Below the pieces are notes generated by a model that ran no database searches, was not told the DNA's origin, and worked only from the letters and a program-made list of their open reading frames with translations. Shown piece by piece: positions 21,783 to 32,250 of a stretch of 64,000 nt of DNA. This DNA comes from Bradyrhizobium acaciae. Its GTDB lineage: Bacteria > Pseudomonadota > Alphaproteobacteria > Rhizobiales > Xanthobacteraceae. How positions within the stretch are numbered: the first letter of the stretch is position 1; each line of letters begins with the position of its first letter. The stretch spans positions 1 through 64,000 of the forward strand of contig NZ_JACMYK010000005.1 in the NCBI RefSeq assembly GCF_020889785.1, given 5' to 3'. A program made the translations under genes and the position numbers.

Positions 21783-22921
21783 AATATGCCGACGAATTTC
21801 GCGACAAGACCCTTGCGCAGGGGCTCGCCGGTGCGATTAGCGCGGAAGCCGATCCGCAAAAAGCCTATCGGTTCATGGAATTTTGTGGTGGACACACGCA
21901 TGCGATATCCCGCTATGGCCTTGAGGATCTGCTGCCCGCCAATGTGCGCATGATCCACGGTCCTGGTTGTCCGGTCTGCGTTCTACCTGCCAGCCGCATC
22001 GATATGGCGATTCGTCTAGTCGAGCGGCCGGAGGTCACCCTTTGCGTCTACGGCGACCTGATACGGGCGCCTGGCTCGCAAGGACAATCCCTATTACGAG
22101 CCAAGGCGCTCGGCGCAGACATCCGGATGGTCTACTCGACGCTTGACGTTATCCGGATCGCCGAACAGGCGCCGAGCCGCGAGGTCGTGTTCTTTGCCAT
22201 CGGATTTGAGACCACGACACCCCCGACAGCCATAATGATCCAGATGGCCGAAAAGAAGCGGCTGAAGAGCCTTAGCGTGTTCTGCAACCACGTGCTCACA
22301 CCCTCTGCGATGCAGAGCATTCTCGAGAACCCGAAGATCCGCAATATAGGCGGGGCCGCAATCGACGGTTTCGTCGGACCTGCACATGTCAGCACGATCA
22401 TCGGGACGCAGCCTTACGAGCTCCTGGCGGAACAATTTGGCAAGCCGATCGTGATCGCCGGATTTGAACCGCTCGACGTGATGCAGGCGATCCTGATGCT
22501 GGTGCGGCAGGTGAACGAGGACCGCTACGACGTGGAGAACCAATACAGCCGAGCAGTGAGGCGTGAAGGCAATCGGCGGGCCAAAGACGAGGTCTCGCAG
22601 GTATTCGAATCGCGTGAGCAGTTCGAATGGCGCGGGCTCGGTTTCGTACGAAATAGTGGACTGAAGCTGAGGCGGGTCTACGCGCGGTTCGACGCGGAGG
22701 CGCGTTTCGCGATGCACGAACTGCAAGTCGCCGACAATCCGGCGTGCGAGTGCTGCGCCATCCTGCGCGGCGCCAAGCAGCCAGTCGACTGCAAGCTGTT
22801 TGGAACCCTCTGCACGCCGGAAACTCCCATAGGATCCTGCATGGTCTCATCGGAAGGTGCTTGTGCGGCCTATTGGACATATGGCCGGGTTCGCGATGAT
22901 CAGGTGAGGCGAATGTCATGA
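21779..22921 (+). CDS. hypD: Hydrogenase maturation protein HypD
   Basis: A 380-residue [4Fe-4S] protein that assembles the Fe(CN)2CO moiety with HypC and HypE. The motifs CGGHTHAI, GPGCPVC, GFETTTPP and the C-terminal cysteine cluster (CECCAILRG and CKLFGTLCTPETPIGSCMVS) are complete. It overlaps hypE by 4 bases. Confidence 0.96.
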   Translation: MKYADEFRDKTLAQGLAGAISAEADPQKAYRFMEFCGGHTHAISRYGLEDLLPANVRMIHGPGCPVCVLPASRIDMAIRLVERPEVTLCVYGDLIRAPGSQGQSLLRAKALGADIRMVYSTLDVIRIAEQAPSREVVFFAIGFETTTPPTAIMIQMAEKKRLKSLSVFCNHVLTPSAMQSILENPKIRNIGGAAIDGFVGPAHVSTIIGTQPYELLAEQFGKPIVIAGFEPLDVMQAILMLVRQVNEDRYDVENQYSRAVRREGNRRAKDEVSQVFESREQFEWRGLGFVRNSGLKLRRVYARFDAEARFAMHELQVADNPACECCAILRGAKQPVDCKLFGTLCTPETPIGSCMVSSEGACAAYWTYGRVRDDQVRRMS

Positions 22922-23958
22922 GCGGCTATCATCGCAAGCTCGATCTCGAGAACGGACGCGTTGATCTTTCCCATGGGGCCGGGGGACGAGCCATGGCACA
23001 GCTGATCTCCAGCCTTTTTCACCGAGCCTTCGGCAATGAATGGCTTGCCCGCTGCAATGATCAGTCGGCCTTTGACGTTGAGACTGGTAAACTGGTGATG
23101 ACGACCGATGGTTATGTAGTTTCGCCGCTGTTCTTTCCCGGCGGCAATATCGGCTCTCTCGCGGTGCACGGGACGATTAACGACGTCGCGATGTCCGGCG
23201 CGCGCCCCCTCTATCTGTCGGCCAGCTTCATCATCGAGGAGGGTTTCCCGCTGTCTGATCTAAAGACGATTGCGGATTCGATGGGCGCGGAAGCGCGCGC
23301 CGCGGGCGTTTACATCATTGCGGGGGACACTAAGGTCGTCGAGCGTGGCAAGGCCGATGGTCTGTTTATCTCCACGACTGGGATCGGCGCTCTGGCCCAT
23401 GGGTTCGATCTCTCCGCCGACAAGGCCATTGTCGGGGACCGTGTGCTGGTGTCTGGTAGCCTAGGCGACCATGGCGTGGCAATCATGTCAAAACGCCAGA
23501 ACGTCGCGTTTCAAACCGAGATCGTGTCGGATTCCGCAGCGCTGCATAACCTAGTCGCGGTCATGATTGCGGCTGGCGGCGCCGGGATCCGGGTGATGCG
23601 CGACCCTACGCGTGGCGGTCTTGCGGCAACCCTCAATGAGATTGCGCATCAATCGGGCCTTGGCTTCCGTCTACAGGAAGCAGCCATTCCGGTGAAGCCA
23701 GCAGTTGCGGCAACCTGCGAACTCCTTGGGCTCGATCCGATCCATGTCGCTAATGAGGGCAAGCTCGTTGCGATCGTCGCGCCCAATTTGGCCGATGCAG
23801 TGCTTACAGCCATGAAGGCGCATCCCCTCGGATGCGATGCTGCTGATATTGGCGAGACGGTAGCTGACGATCACAAATTTGTGCAGATAGCGACCAGTTT
23901 CGGCGGCGGACGGATCGTCGACTGGTTGTCAGGCGAACAGTTGCCTCGGATTTGTTGA
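22918..23958 (+). CDS. hypE: Hydrogenase maturation protein HypE
   Basis: A 346-residue PurM-fold ATPase that dehydrates the carbamoyl group on its own C-terminal Cys to thiocyanate. The sequence ends PRIC, the required tail, and LSHGAGGRAMAQL plus RDPTRGGLA are the nucleotide-binding motifs. It is the last gene of the hup-hyp operon here; the hoxXA regulatory genes that follow hypE in B. japonicum are not found. Confidence 0.96.
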   Translation: MSGYHRKLDLENGRVDLSHGAGGRAMAQLISSLFHRAFGNEWLARCNDQSAFDVETGKLVMTTDGYVVSPLFFPGGNIGSLAVHGTINDVAMSGARPLYLSASFIIEEGFPLSDLKTIADSMGAEARAAGVYIIAGDTKVVERGKADGLFISTTGIGALAHGFDLSADKAIVGDRVLVSGSLGDHGVAIMSKRQNVAFQTEIVSDSAALHNLVAVMIAAGGAGIRVMRDPTRGGLAATLNEIAHQSGLGFRLQEAAIPVKPAVAATCELLGLDPIHVANEGKLVAIVAPNLADAVLTAMKAHPLGCDAADIGETVADDHKFVQIATSFGGGRIVDWLSGEQLPRIC

Positions 23959-24111
23959 ACAATCCACGCCCAATTGCGACGAGCATCAGGCGTCAAGCGT
24001 GGGCACTGCCGTTCAGGGAGCCTGATTGATAGCTAATAACGGTCATTTGGCCATCAGCGGTGGCAAACGATCCAGTCTCTGGGCAAATCCTGCCTCACGG
24101 GGAGACTACGA

Positions 24112-24127
24112 TGTTCATTCTTTAACA
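24112..24127 (+). promoter_or_regulatory. Candidate NifA site upstream of ald
   Basis: TGT-TCATTCTTTA-ACA is an exact TGT-N10-ACA match 160 bases before a weak -24/-12 element. The distance is at the long end of the normal range, so this is only suggestive. Confidence 0.35.
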
Positions 24128-24286
24128 CGGTCGGCACCACGAGCCGAGAGCTGATTAAGCGAGTCATCGCATCGCGGAGTGCAACAATTAAGTTGAGCAA
24201 GCACTGCGGTCGCTCAACCCGCTCGGCATCGACTTGTTCGAAAACCTGCGCGGCTGGTCAAAGATCGCTGAATTCCTGCGCCATTT

Positions 24287-24302
24287 AGGCTGCTGCGTCG
24301 CA
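24287..24302 (+). promoter_or_regulatory. Weak sigma-54-like promoter of ald
   Basis: AGGCTGC-N4-TCGCA keeps the GG and GC ten bases apart but deviates at the -24 T and the -12 TT. It is placed about 55 bases before the ald start. Confidence 0.3.
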
Positions 24303-24354
24303 ATATCGCTGCGCTCTTTCAATTAGAAAGGCGCGCTAGGCAGGGAGTTTGCAA

Positions 24355-25467
24355 ATGAAAGTCGGAGTTCCCAAGGAAATCAAGGCACACGAATATCGGG
24401 TGGGCCTGACCCCTGGAGCTGTTCGCGAATACGCGGCAGCAGGACACCGCGTAATGATTGAGACCAATGCCGGCGCTGGCATTGGCGCAACCGATGACGA
24501 TTATCGTGGCGCCGGCGCAGCGATCTTGGATTCTGCAATTGAGGTATTCGCATCGAGCGAAATGATCATAAAGGTCAAGGAGCCTCAGCCGTCCGAATGG
24601 GGCCAGCTGCGGGAGGGCCAGATCCTGTTCACATATCTGCATCTGGCACCAGACCCGGAGCAGGCCAAGGGGCTTCTAAAATCGGGTTGCACCGCGATCG
24701 CCTATGAGACCGTGACTGATGGCTATGGTGGCCTTCCGCTGCTGGCTCCGATGAGCGAGGTCGCAGGCAGGCTCGCGGTCGAAGCGGCGGGTAGCGCCCT
24801 AAAGCGCAGTGCAGGCGGACGAGGGCTGTTGATCGGTGGCGTGCCCGGTGTTCAGCCGGCCCGCATCGTGGTGATCGGTGGTGGCGTCGTTGGTGCGCAC
24901 GCGGCACGGATGGCGGTCGGTCTGGGTGCAGAGGTGAGCATCATCGACCGCTCGATACCTCGGTTGCGCGAGTTGGATGAGCTGTTCGAGGGGCGCGTTC
25001 GAACCAGGTTTTCGACCATCGAAGCTGGGGAGGAAGAGGTATTTGCGGCCGATGTTGTGATTGGTGCCGTTCTCGTTCCAGGTGCGAGTGCGCCGAAGCT
25101 GATCCGCGGGAGCATGCTGAGGTCGATGCGTAAGAGGGCCGTGCTCGTGGATGTCGCTATCGATCAGGGAGGCTGTTTTGAGACTTCGCACCCAACCACT
25201 CACGCCGATCCAACCTATGAAGTGGATGGCATCATTCATTATTGCGTGGCCAATATGCCCGGCGCCGTGCCGCTGACCTCGAGCCAGGCACTAAATAACG
25301 CCACGCTGCCGTTTGGCTTGGCTCTGGCCAATAAGGGTTTTTCCGCCGTGCTGGAAAATCCGCATTTGCGTGCAGGCCTCAACGTCCATCGAGGCCGGCT
25401 GACTTACAAGGCGGTGGCCGATAGTCTCGGGCTCCCCTTCTCACCGATCGAGCAGGCTGCAGCCTGA
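24355..25467 (+). CDS. ald: Alanine dehydrogenase
   Basis: A 370-residue NAD-dependent enzyme interconverting pyruvate plus ammonium and L-alanine. The start MKVGVPKEIKAHEYRVGLTP is the family signature (Arg15 and the following region bind substrate), His96 is in the YLHLAP motif, and the NAD fold begins VVIGGGVVGAHAARMA. Alanine can be exported by bacteroids as a form of fixed nitrogen, so its position beside hup and nif genes is suggestive. The ATG at 24355 fits the family start; a TTG two codons earlier does not. It stands alone and ends at a clear terminator. Confidence 0.95.
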   Translation: MKVGVPKEIKAHEYRVGLTPGAVREYAAAGHRVMIETNAGAGIGATDDDYRGAGAAILDSAIEVFASSEMIIKVKEPQPSEWGQLREGQILFTYLHLAPDPEQAKGLLKSGCTAIAYETVTDGYGGLPLLAPMSEVAGRLAVEAAGSALKRSAGGRGLLIGGVPGVQPARIVVIGGGVVGAHAARMAVGLGAEVSIIDRSIPRLRELDELFEGRVRTRFSTIEAGEEEVFAADVVIGAVLVPGASAPKLIRGSMLRSMRKRAVLVDVAIDQGGCFETSHPTTHADPTYEVDGIIHYCVANMPGAVPLTSSQALNNATLPFGLALANKGFSAVLENPHLRAGLNVHRGRLTYKAVADSLGLPFSPIEQAAA

Positions 25468-25505
25468 TCCCAGAGGCCCCTAAGGGCGTTTCCTCCCTGA
25501 CTTGG

Positions 25506-25531
25506 GCCACCCTCCGGGGTGGCTTTTTTTT
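25506..25531 (+). terminator. Rho-independent terminator of ald
   Basis: GCCACCC-TCCG-GGGTGGC forms a perfect 7-bp GC-rich stem with a 4-base loop, followed directly by eight T. It lies 39 bases after the ald stop and is the clearest intrinsic terminator in the window. Confidence 0.92.
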
Positions 25532-26042
25532 CGGCTCTGTCAATCTGCTGGGGTCCGCTGAGATTTATTTGCGACGCCGAGCGGCCGTAATCTGCGAGAT
25601 CTGAAGATTTGCGTGCGCCGGCTCGGCCAGAAGGCCTCGATCACCGGAGCGGCTTTATTAGCGCCATCGCGACGATTTTTCTGGTTGCGATGTGGAGACG
25701 TTTGTTGAGCCGATGACGACGTCGCCCGATTGACATCGTGGTGCCTTCGCTGCCGCTGTCCGGGTGAGCAAAGCCTTCAGGGAGCGGTCTGCCCCCACCG
25801 AGGCGGTGGCACGGCTACAATCGATACCGCTTCAAACGCGCTCCGCCGCGACGTCAGGTCGAGCCGAGCTGCGTCTTATTGGCGAACCCCTTCACATGAT
25901 CGCTGGCTGTCGCGAAATCTCGACAATGCGCAAGCTACGAGATCAAGCAGCTGCGATGCAGATTGTAGGGTTTACGACACCTGATCGAGGCGGCGGCTTG
26001 CGCTCTCGAAAGTAACCGAGAGAAATCAAGCACAAGACTCCT
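25532..26042. other. Intergenic, ald terminator to ferredoxin promoter
   Basis: No gene was recognised. A frame at 25764-26015 (containing LIGEPLHMIAGCREIST) has some protein-like character but no start signal and no known family, and it overlaps the NifA site at 25964, so it is more likely a relic than a gene. Confidence 0.4.
25964..25979 (+). promoter_or_regulatory. NifA-type upstream activator site for the ferredoxin-suf genes
   Basis: TGT-AGGGTTTACG-ACA is an exact TGT-N10-ACA match about 64 bases before a -24/-12 element. Confidence 0.55.
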
Positions 26043-26058
26043 TGGCATGAGACTTGAA
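26043..26058 (+). promoter_or_regulatory. Sigma-54-like promoter of the ferredoxin-suf genes
   Basis: TGGCATG-N4-TTGAA has a good -24 half, but the -12 half reads GA where GC is expected. With the nearby NifA site and an iron-sulfur gene just downstream it is plausible, if weak. Confidence 0.5.
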
Positions 26059-26099
26059 GGCAAGGCGTCGTCCCGCACCTTTGCTTATGGATCGGATTG

Positions 26100-26294
26100 A
26101 TGGCCTACAAAATAATCGCGTCACAATGCACGGTCTGCGGTGCGTGTGAGTACGAATGCCCTAATGCCGCGATCAGCCTGAAGAACGACATTTATGTGAT
26201 CAATCCGAGCCAGTGCACTCAATGTGAAGGGCATTTTGATGCGCCGCAATGCGCCGTCGTTTGTCCGGTGCCCGATACCTGTGTGCCGGCATAG
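26100..26294 (+). CDS. 2[4Fe-4S] ferredoxin, FrxA-like
   Basis: A 64-residue low-potential ferredoxin with two cluster motifs, [11 protein letters not shown] and the longer-looped [17 protein letters not shown]. The nine-residue insert between the second and third Cys of the latter marks it as a FrxA/FdxN-type (nif-associated) ferredoxin. It is a paralogue of the frxA product at 54844, which shares the start (KIIASQCT) and the insert. It probably donates electrons to nitrogenase or to cluster assembly. The ATG at 26100 is preferred over a TTG just before it. Next genes: sufBCDS. Confidence 0.92.
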   Translation: MAYKIIASQCTVCGACEYECPNAAISLKNDIYVINPSQCTQCEGHFDAPQCAVVCPVPDTCVPA

Positions 26295-26487
26295 ATTGAG
26301 TACCGGCGGGTGGCCTCCGGCGTAAAACATGATCGAAGTCCTATCGAGGGCGGCTCCCTTTTTTGGTCGGTTTCCTAGGTCTTTCACACCCTGGCTCCGA
26401 GTTGGCCGAGACTTAGGCGATCTGCTCGGAGGAGAGGCGGCGCAATCATCGCTGCCGGTGATCGTCCATGCGCGAATGGAGTAGGCA

Positions 26488-27984
26488 ATGGTAGCTGTAC
26501 AAGAGACGGTTGAGCGCGTCCGGCGCATCGACGTCGACCAGTATCGATATGGGTTTGAGACGCTGATCGAGTCCGACAAGGCCCCAAAGGGGCTGTCGGA
26601 AGACACCGTCCGCTTCATCTCCGCAAAGAAGAATGAGCCGGCCTGGATGCTGGAATGGCGCCTGGAGGCGTATCGCCGCTGGCTGACCATGACCGAGCCG
26701 ACCTGGGCGCGCGTCGACTATCCGAAGATCGACTACCAGGACATCTATTACTACGCGGCGCCGAAGCCGAAGAAGACGCTGTCCTCGACCGACGAGATCG
26801 ATCCCGAAATCCTCAAGACCTATGAGAAGCTCGGCATTCCCCTGCGCGAGGTCGCGATCCTCGAGGGCGTCGAGCCGCCGCCCGGCGGCCCGCAGACGCC
26901 GAACCGCAAGATCGCGGTCGACGCCGTGTTCGATTCGGTGTCGGTTGCGACCACCTTCCAGAAGGAGCTGAAGGCGGCCGGCGTGATCTTCATGCCGATC
27001 TCCGAGGCGATCCGCGAGCATCCCGAGCTGGTGCAGAAATATCTCGGCACCGTGGTGCCGACCTCCGACAACTATTTTGCGACGCTGAATTCGGCGGTGT
27101 TCTCCGACGGCTCGTTCGTCTATGTGCCGCCGGGCGTGCGCTGCCCGATGGAGCTGTCGACCTATTTCCGCATCAACGAGCGCAACACCGGCCAGTTCGA
27201 GCGCACGCTGATCATCGCCGACAAGGGCTCCTACGTCTCCTATCTCGAAGGCTGCACCGCGCCGCAGCGCGACGAGAACCAGTTGCACGCCGCCGTGGTC
27301 GAGCTGGTCACGCTGGACGATGCCGAGATCAAGTATTCGACGGTGCAGAACTGGTATCCCGGCAATTCCGAGGGCAAGGGCGGCATCTACAATTTCGTCA
27401 CCAAGCGCGGCGACTGCCGCGGCAAGAACTCCAAGATCTCCTGGACCCAGGTCGAGACCGGTTCGGCGATCACCTGGAAATATCCGAGCTGCATCCTGCG
27501 CGGCGACAATTCGAGCGGCGAGTTCTACTCGATCGCGATCTCGAACGGCTTCCAGCAGGTCGATAGCGGCACCAAGATGATCCACCTCGCCAAGAACACG
27601 TCGAGCCGGATCATCTCCAAGGGCATCGCAGCCGGCAAGTCGCAGAACACCTATCGCGGCCTGGTCAGTGCCCATCGCAAGGCGACCGGCGCGCGCAACT
27701 ACACCGCCTGCGACTCGCTTCTGATCGGCGACAAATGCGGCGCGCACACCGTGCCTTATGTCGAGGCCAAGAATTCCTCGGCGACGTTCGAGCATGAAGC
27801 GACGACGTCGAAGATTTCCGAGGACGTGCTGTTCTACTGCTTGCAAAGAGGCTTGAGCGAGCAACAGGCCATCGGCCTTGTCGTCAACGGTTTCGCGAAA
27901 GATGTCCTGCAAAAGCTTCCGATGGAGTTCGCAGTGGAGGCGCAGAAGCTGATCTCGATCTCTCTCGAGGGATCTGTCGGATAA
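26488..27984 (+). CDS. sufB: Fe-S cluster scaffold subunit SufB
   Basis: A 498-residue SufB, the core scaffold of the SufBCD complex for de novo Fe-S cluster assembly. It has the family blocks [46 protein letters not shown] and the C-terminal [16 protein letters not shown]. Length is normal. From about 26550 to 27830 the codon usage is much richer in G/C third positions than in the neighbours; the ends are not, which suggests exchange with a chromosomal suf copy. A second -24/-12-like element (TGGCTCC-N4-TGGCC, 26392) lies 95 bases upstream but is weak. It is followed by sufC after 71 bases. Confidence 0.95.
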   Translation: MVAVQETVERVRRIDVDQYRYGFETLIESDKAPKGLSEDTVRFISAKKNEPAWMLEWRLEAYRRWLTMTEPTWARVDYPKIDYQDIYYYAAPKPKKTLSSTDEIDPEILKTYEKLGIPLREVAILEGVEPPPGGPQTPNRKIAVDAVFDSVSVATTFQKELKAAGVIFMPISEAIREHPELVQKYLGTVVPTSDNYFATLNSAVFSDGSFVYVPPGVRCPMELSTYFRINERNTGQFERTLIIADKGSYVSYLEGCTAPQRDENQLHAAVVELVTLDDAEIKYSTVQNWYPGNSEGKGGIYNFVTKRGDCRGKNSKISWTQVETGSAITWKYPSCILRGDNSSGEFYSIAISNGFQQVDSGTKMIHLAKNTSSRIISKGIAAGKSQNTYRGLVSAHRKATGARNYTACDSLLIGDKCGAHTVPYVEAKNSSATFEHEATTSKISEDVLFYCLQRGLSEQQAIGLVVNGFAKDVLQKLPMEFAVEAQKLISISLEGSVG

Positions 27985-28055
27985 CCAAACGTCCCGCGAG
28001 CCCTCGAACGCGGCTCGCCGTTCCGGACGACGCATTTTGAGGGATCAGATCAAAA

Positions 28056-28808
<753 letters not shown>

Positions 28809-28826
28809 CGGCTCAAGGGATTTCCC

Positions 28827-30149
28827 ATGAAGCAAGTATTGGCTAAGGCCGATGCCGGGTGTGCAACGAGCAATTTTCTCGCAGCTGCGCTCGGCCGGCT
28901 GCCTGGCGCGGGCCTCGTCCCCCATATCCGTGCGAGGGCATTCGAAGCCTATGAGCGCGCCGGCCTGCCGCATCGGCGCATGGAGGTCTGGAGATACACG
29001 GATCTGCGCGCCCTGATCGGCGAGGTGTTGCCACTCGCTCCGCGACCCGATGCGGCGGCGTTGGCGCGCGCAAAGGCGTCGGTCAGGCGAGTGGCTGTCG
29101 ATCAGGCGGTCAAATTGGTCTTGGTGGACGGCATATTCGCGCCTGAGCTATCGGATCTCGGCGAGCTGGAAAATGAGCTCCATGTGCAGTCACTGCGAGA
29201 GCTGTTGGAGAATTCGGCCACTGGCGCAATGGCCGGTTTGGTGCTTTCGACGACGGACGATGCGGTGATCTCGCTCAATGCGGCAATGGCCTCAGATGGT
29301 CTAGTGATTTCGATTGCCGAAGGCAACACGATTAGACGCCCTATTCAAATCGTTCAGGTCGCAACGGGATCGTCGGTGTCCGCTTTTACACGCTCATATC
29401 TGCAGCTCGATAAAGGGGCGCATGCGACCGTGGTGCAAAGTTTCATCTCGGCCGAAGGCGCGAGCGGCTATCAGGCCAACGATGTCTTAATCGCCCTGGC
29501 TGGGGACGAGGCGAGCCTTTCGCATATCCGCGTAGCGGCTGACGCCGCTGATGCGGTGAACATCTCGTCGGGGATCATCGCGGTCGGCACCAAAGCTAAG
29601 CTCGATCTCTTCAGCATGACGTGCAGCGGCTCCATCAATCGCTATCAGGGATTTGTGACGCTGGGTGGCGAGGAATCCAAGCTCTCTGCGAACGGGGTTA
29701 ATCTCATCAAAGACAAACTGCACGCAGACACAACAATTGTGGTCGACCACGCCGTGCCGCATTGCACCAGTCGGCAGAAATTCCGCGCGGTCGTTGATGA
29801 TTGCGGCCGCTCGGTGTTTCAGGGCAGAATCGTCGTTCGTCCCGTCGCCCAGAAGACAGACGCGAGCCTGTCGACGCGAGCGCTGCTCTTATCCGACCAG
29901 GCCGAGGCGGACAACAAGCCGCAACTGGAAATCTCGGCCGACGACGTGACCTGCGGCCACGGAGCGACCTCAGGAGCGCTAGACGGCAATCTCGTATTCT
30001 ATTTGCGCGCGCGGGGGCTGTCCGAGAAGGACGCGCAGATGTTGCTGATTAAAGCGTTTATTGGAGAGTCGATTGAGGAAATCTTCGCCGATAACCTGCG
30101 CGATTTTGTGACCGCGCAAGCTGAACACTGGCTGCAGGAACGGCAATGA
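28827..30149 (+). CDS. sufD: Fe-S assembly protein SufD
   Basis: A 440-residue SufD, the partner of SufB in the scaffold. The N-terminal helical part (RMEVWRYTDLRAL) and the C-terminal beta-helix blocks (CGHGATSGALDGNLVFYLRARGLSE) are typical. Codon use is that of the island, unlike sufB. The stop overlaps the sufS start by 4 bases. Confidence 0.93.
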   Translation: MKQVLAKADAGCATSNFLAAALGRLPGAGLVPHIRARAFEAYERAGLPHRRMEVWRYTDLRALIGEVLPLAPRPDAAALARAKASVRRVAVDQAVKLVLVDGIFAPELSDLGELENELHVQSLRELLENSATGAMAGLVLSTTDDAVISLNAAMASDGLVISIAEGNTIRRPIQIVQVATGSSVSAFTRSYLQLDKGAHATVVQSFISAEGASGYQANDVLIALAGDEASLSHIRVAADAADAVNISSGIIAVGTKAKLDLFSMTCSGSINRYQGFVTLGGEESKLSANGVNLIKDKLHADTTIVVDHAVPHCTSRQKFRAVVDDCGRSVFQGRIVVRPVAQKTDASLSTRALLLSDQAEADNKPQLEISADDVTCGHGATSGALDGNLVFYLRARGLSEKDAQMLLIKAFIGESIEEIFADNLRDFVTAQAEHWLQERQ

Positions 30150-31393
30150 GCGAACATCCCGCGGTCAGCAATGGTCGTTACGAGGTCGACCGTCTGCGTT
30201 GTGACTTTCCGGCGCTGGCGATGACCGTGTACGGCAAGCCGCTTGTCTATCTCGATAACGCTGCGTCCGCGCAAAAGCCAAATGCGGTACTTGACCGCAT
30301 GATGCAGGTGTATTCCAGCGAATATGCCAACGTTCATCGTGGCTTGCACTATCTCGCCAATGCGGCGACCGAGGCGTATGAGGGCGCCCGTACCAAGGTG
30401 GCGCGGTTTGTGAACGCGCATTTGAACGAAGAGATCATCTTTACCCGCAGCGCCACCGAGGCGATCAATCTTGTCGCACAGACTTTCGGTCGAGAGCGCA
30501 TCAGCCCGGGTGATGAGATCGTTCTGTCAATTTTGGAGCACCACTCCAACATTGTGCCATGGCATTTTCTTAGGGAGCGGCTCGGTGCAGTGATCAAATG
30601 GGCACCAGTAGATGATGACGGTAACTTCTTGCTCGATGAATTTGAACGACTGCTGACCTCCCGCACCAAGATGGTTGCAATCACACAGATGTCGAACGTG
30701 CTCGGCACGGTTTTGCCGGTAAAAGACGTGGTCAGAGTTGCACATGCTCGAGGTATCCCAGTGCTGGTCGACGGCTCGCAGGGATGCGTCCATCTGAGCG
30801 TCGACGTTTGCGACATTGATTGCGATTTCTACGTCATGACCGGCCACAAACTCTATGGTCCGACCGGAATCGGTGTGCTTTACGGAAAATCCGAGCATCT
30901 GGCATCGATGGCGCCCTTCAATGGCGGCGGCGAGATGATCCGAGAGGTCTCACGCTCCGGCGTCATTTATGGTGATCCGCCGCACCGGTTCGAAGCGGGT
31001 ACGCCCCCGATCGTCGAGGCGATCGGGTTGGGCGCGGCCGTGGATTACATCAATTCAATAGGCAAGGCTCAAATCCGCAAGCACGAGAGTGCACTGCTCG
31101 CTTACACGCGGGAGAAGCTCGAGGACATCAACTGCGTGCGCATGATCGGAGCGCCGGCCGAGAAGGGGCCGATCATCTCGTTTGATGTGAGAGGTACGCA
31201 TGCGCACGATATTGCTACCGTCGTCGATCGCGCCGGTGTAGCGGTACGAGCGGGAGCGCACTGCGCGATGCCGCTGCTCAAGCGCTTCGGCGCACTGGCA
31301 ACATGCCGTGCGTCCCTTGGACTTTACAACACCCGTGAAGAAATTGATGTGCTCGTGCGCGCGCTTGTCAAGGCACGCCAGCTATTCGCATGA
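30146..31393 (+). CDS. sufS: Cysteine desulfurase SufS
   Basis: A 415-residue class II PLP-dependent desulfurase that supplies sulfur to SufB. It has YLDNAASAQKP near the N-terminus, the PLP lysine in MTGHKLYGPTGIGVLYG and the catalytic Cys in the ATCRASLGLYN motif. No SufE or SufU gene is present in the window, so the sulfur-transfer partner is elsewhere. Last gene of the ferredoxin-sufBCDS set. Confidence 0.95.
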   Translation: MSEHPAVSNGRYEVDRLRCDFPALAMTVYGKPLVYLDNAASAQKPNAVLDRMMQVYSSEYANVHRGLHYLANAATEAYEGARTKVARFVNAHLNEEIIFTRSATEAINLVAQTFGRERISPGDEIVLSILEHHSNIVPWHFLRERLGAVIKWAPVDDDGNFLLDEFERLLTSRTKMVAITQMSNVLGTVLPVKDVVRVAHARGIPVLVDGSQGCVHLSVDVCDIDCDFYVMTGHKLYGPTGIGVLYGKSEHLASMAPFNGGGEMIREVSRSGVIYGDPPHRFEAGTPPIVEAIGLGAAVDYINSIGKAQIRKHESALLAYTREKLEDINCVRMIGAPAEKGPIISFDVRGTHAHDIATVVDRAGVAVRAGAHCAMPLLKRFGALATCRASLGLYNTREEIDVLVRALVKARQLFA

Positions 31394-32250
31394 TCGGCGA
31401 GCGAGCTGCGTTGAGGTGAGAGGGAGCCTGCATTGAGCTGCGAAGTTGAATGACGTCGTGCTCCTGAGCGTCATCATCATCGCAGAAGGTCAACATCTGA
31501 GGTCTCGGCAAGCAAAGTTCGCATTGGCAAGCCTGTTCGGCCAGGGCACCTTGCAGCCGTTGCTTCTTTGCGTCCGCCTTCGTCGAGCGCGGGGGCCGTA
31601 GTTCTAACGGCAGGTCGCGCCATAGCGCACCAGACGCAGGACCCAAAAGATGCCATCGAGCACGCGACGGTCATTTATGCGCTAAACGTCGCGCGGCTGG
31701 TTTGGTAGCATCGGTCTGATGGCGTCCATTCGTAATCGCTGAGTTCGTAGCGCATGATTTGAGGCTCCGGTTTCGGAGCTTGAATCATGTCTCGGGCCGC
31801 GCCATCAACCGCCATCGCCCCGCGGCTGAGCCGCTAACGCTCTGAATATACTTACGCTTTCGGCGGCGTAGCGGACTTGGCCGGGCTTGCTAGTGGCTCG
31901 ATCCGGTGTCCATGACCGAAGTGGACATGACGTAAGATCGTCCTTCCAGAGGCTAGTCGCGCTGTCGTGAAAGTAATCGGAGCTTCGAGCGAAGGGCGAC
32001 CCGCATTCACGTGAGGCCTTTTCGAAAACTCGCATGGCGATCTGGTCGATGCGCGATCCATAGTCGCTTGTGGCCCCGAACGCCCTGCGTCGCTCCGCGC
32101 CCGGAGGAAGGCGGATCGTTGCCTCCACGAGGGGCAAAGAACTGTGCGAACAACCTGTCTAGCTCGCCAGAAGCTCACCTTGCGTCCGTCCGACCGCAGT
32201 GAAAGGAGAGAGGTGCGGACGATCTCCGCAACTGAGACGTTTCGCAGAAT
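31394..32250. other. Intergenic with an IS5-family relic
   Basis: No intact gene. It separates sufS from the convergent TRAP-transporter module. It contains an IS relic (31560-31790) and a TGTCCA-N9-TGGACA inverted repeat near 31907; no terminator with a T run was seen. Confidence 0.5.
31560..31790 (-). mobile_element. Degenerate 5' end of an IS5-family element
   Basis: Minus-strand reading from 31755 begins MRYELSDYEWTPSD and, after frameshifts and stops, continues RRVLDGIFWVLR and YGATCR: the start of a common IS5-family transposase (usual text MRYELSDYEWxxIxPMLP then RVLNGIFWVLRSGAPWRDLP). Just before the start codon an imperfect inverted repeat (31753-31768 with 31775-31789) probably is the terminal region of the element. 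The catalytic part is absent, so it is dead. Confidence 0.7.

Larger units (their letters stand above)
23959..24354. other. Intergenic, hypE to ald
   Basis: No complete gene. A 43-codon frame (24192-24323, containing LNPLGIDLFENLRGW) has a protein-like look but no start and was not identified; it may be a relic. The region holds the candidate promoter elements for ald. Confidence 0.45.

Noticed and set aside
26446..28035. 529-codon open frame on the minus strand over sufB
   Set aside because: It mirrors sufB exactly, arises from the G/C-rich third positions and shows only Arg/Leu/Asp-rich filler.
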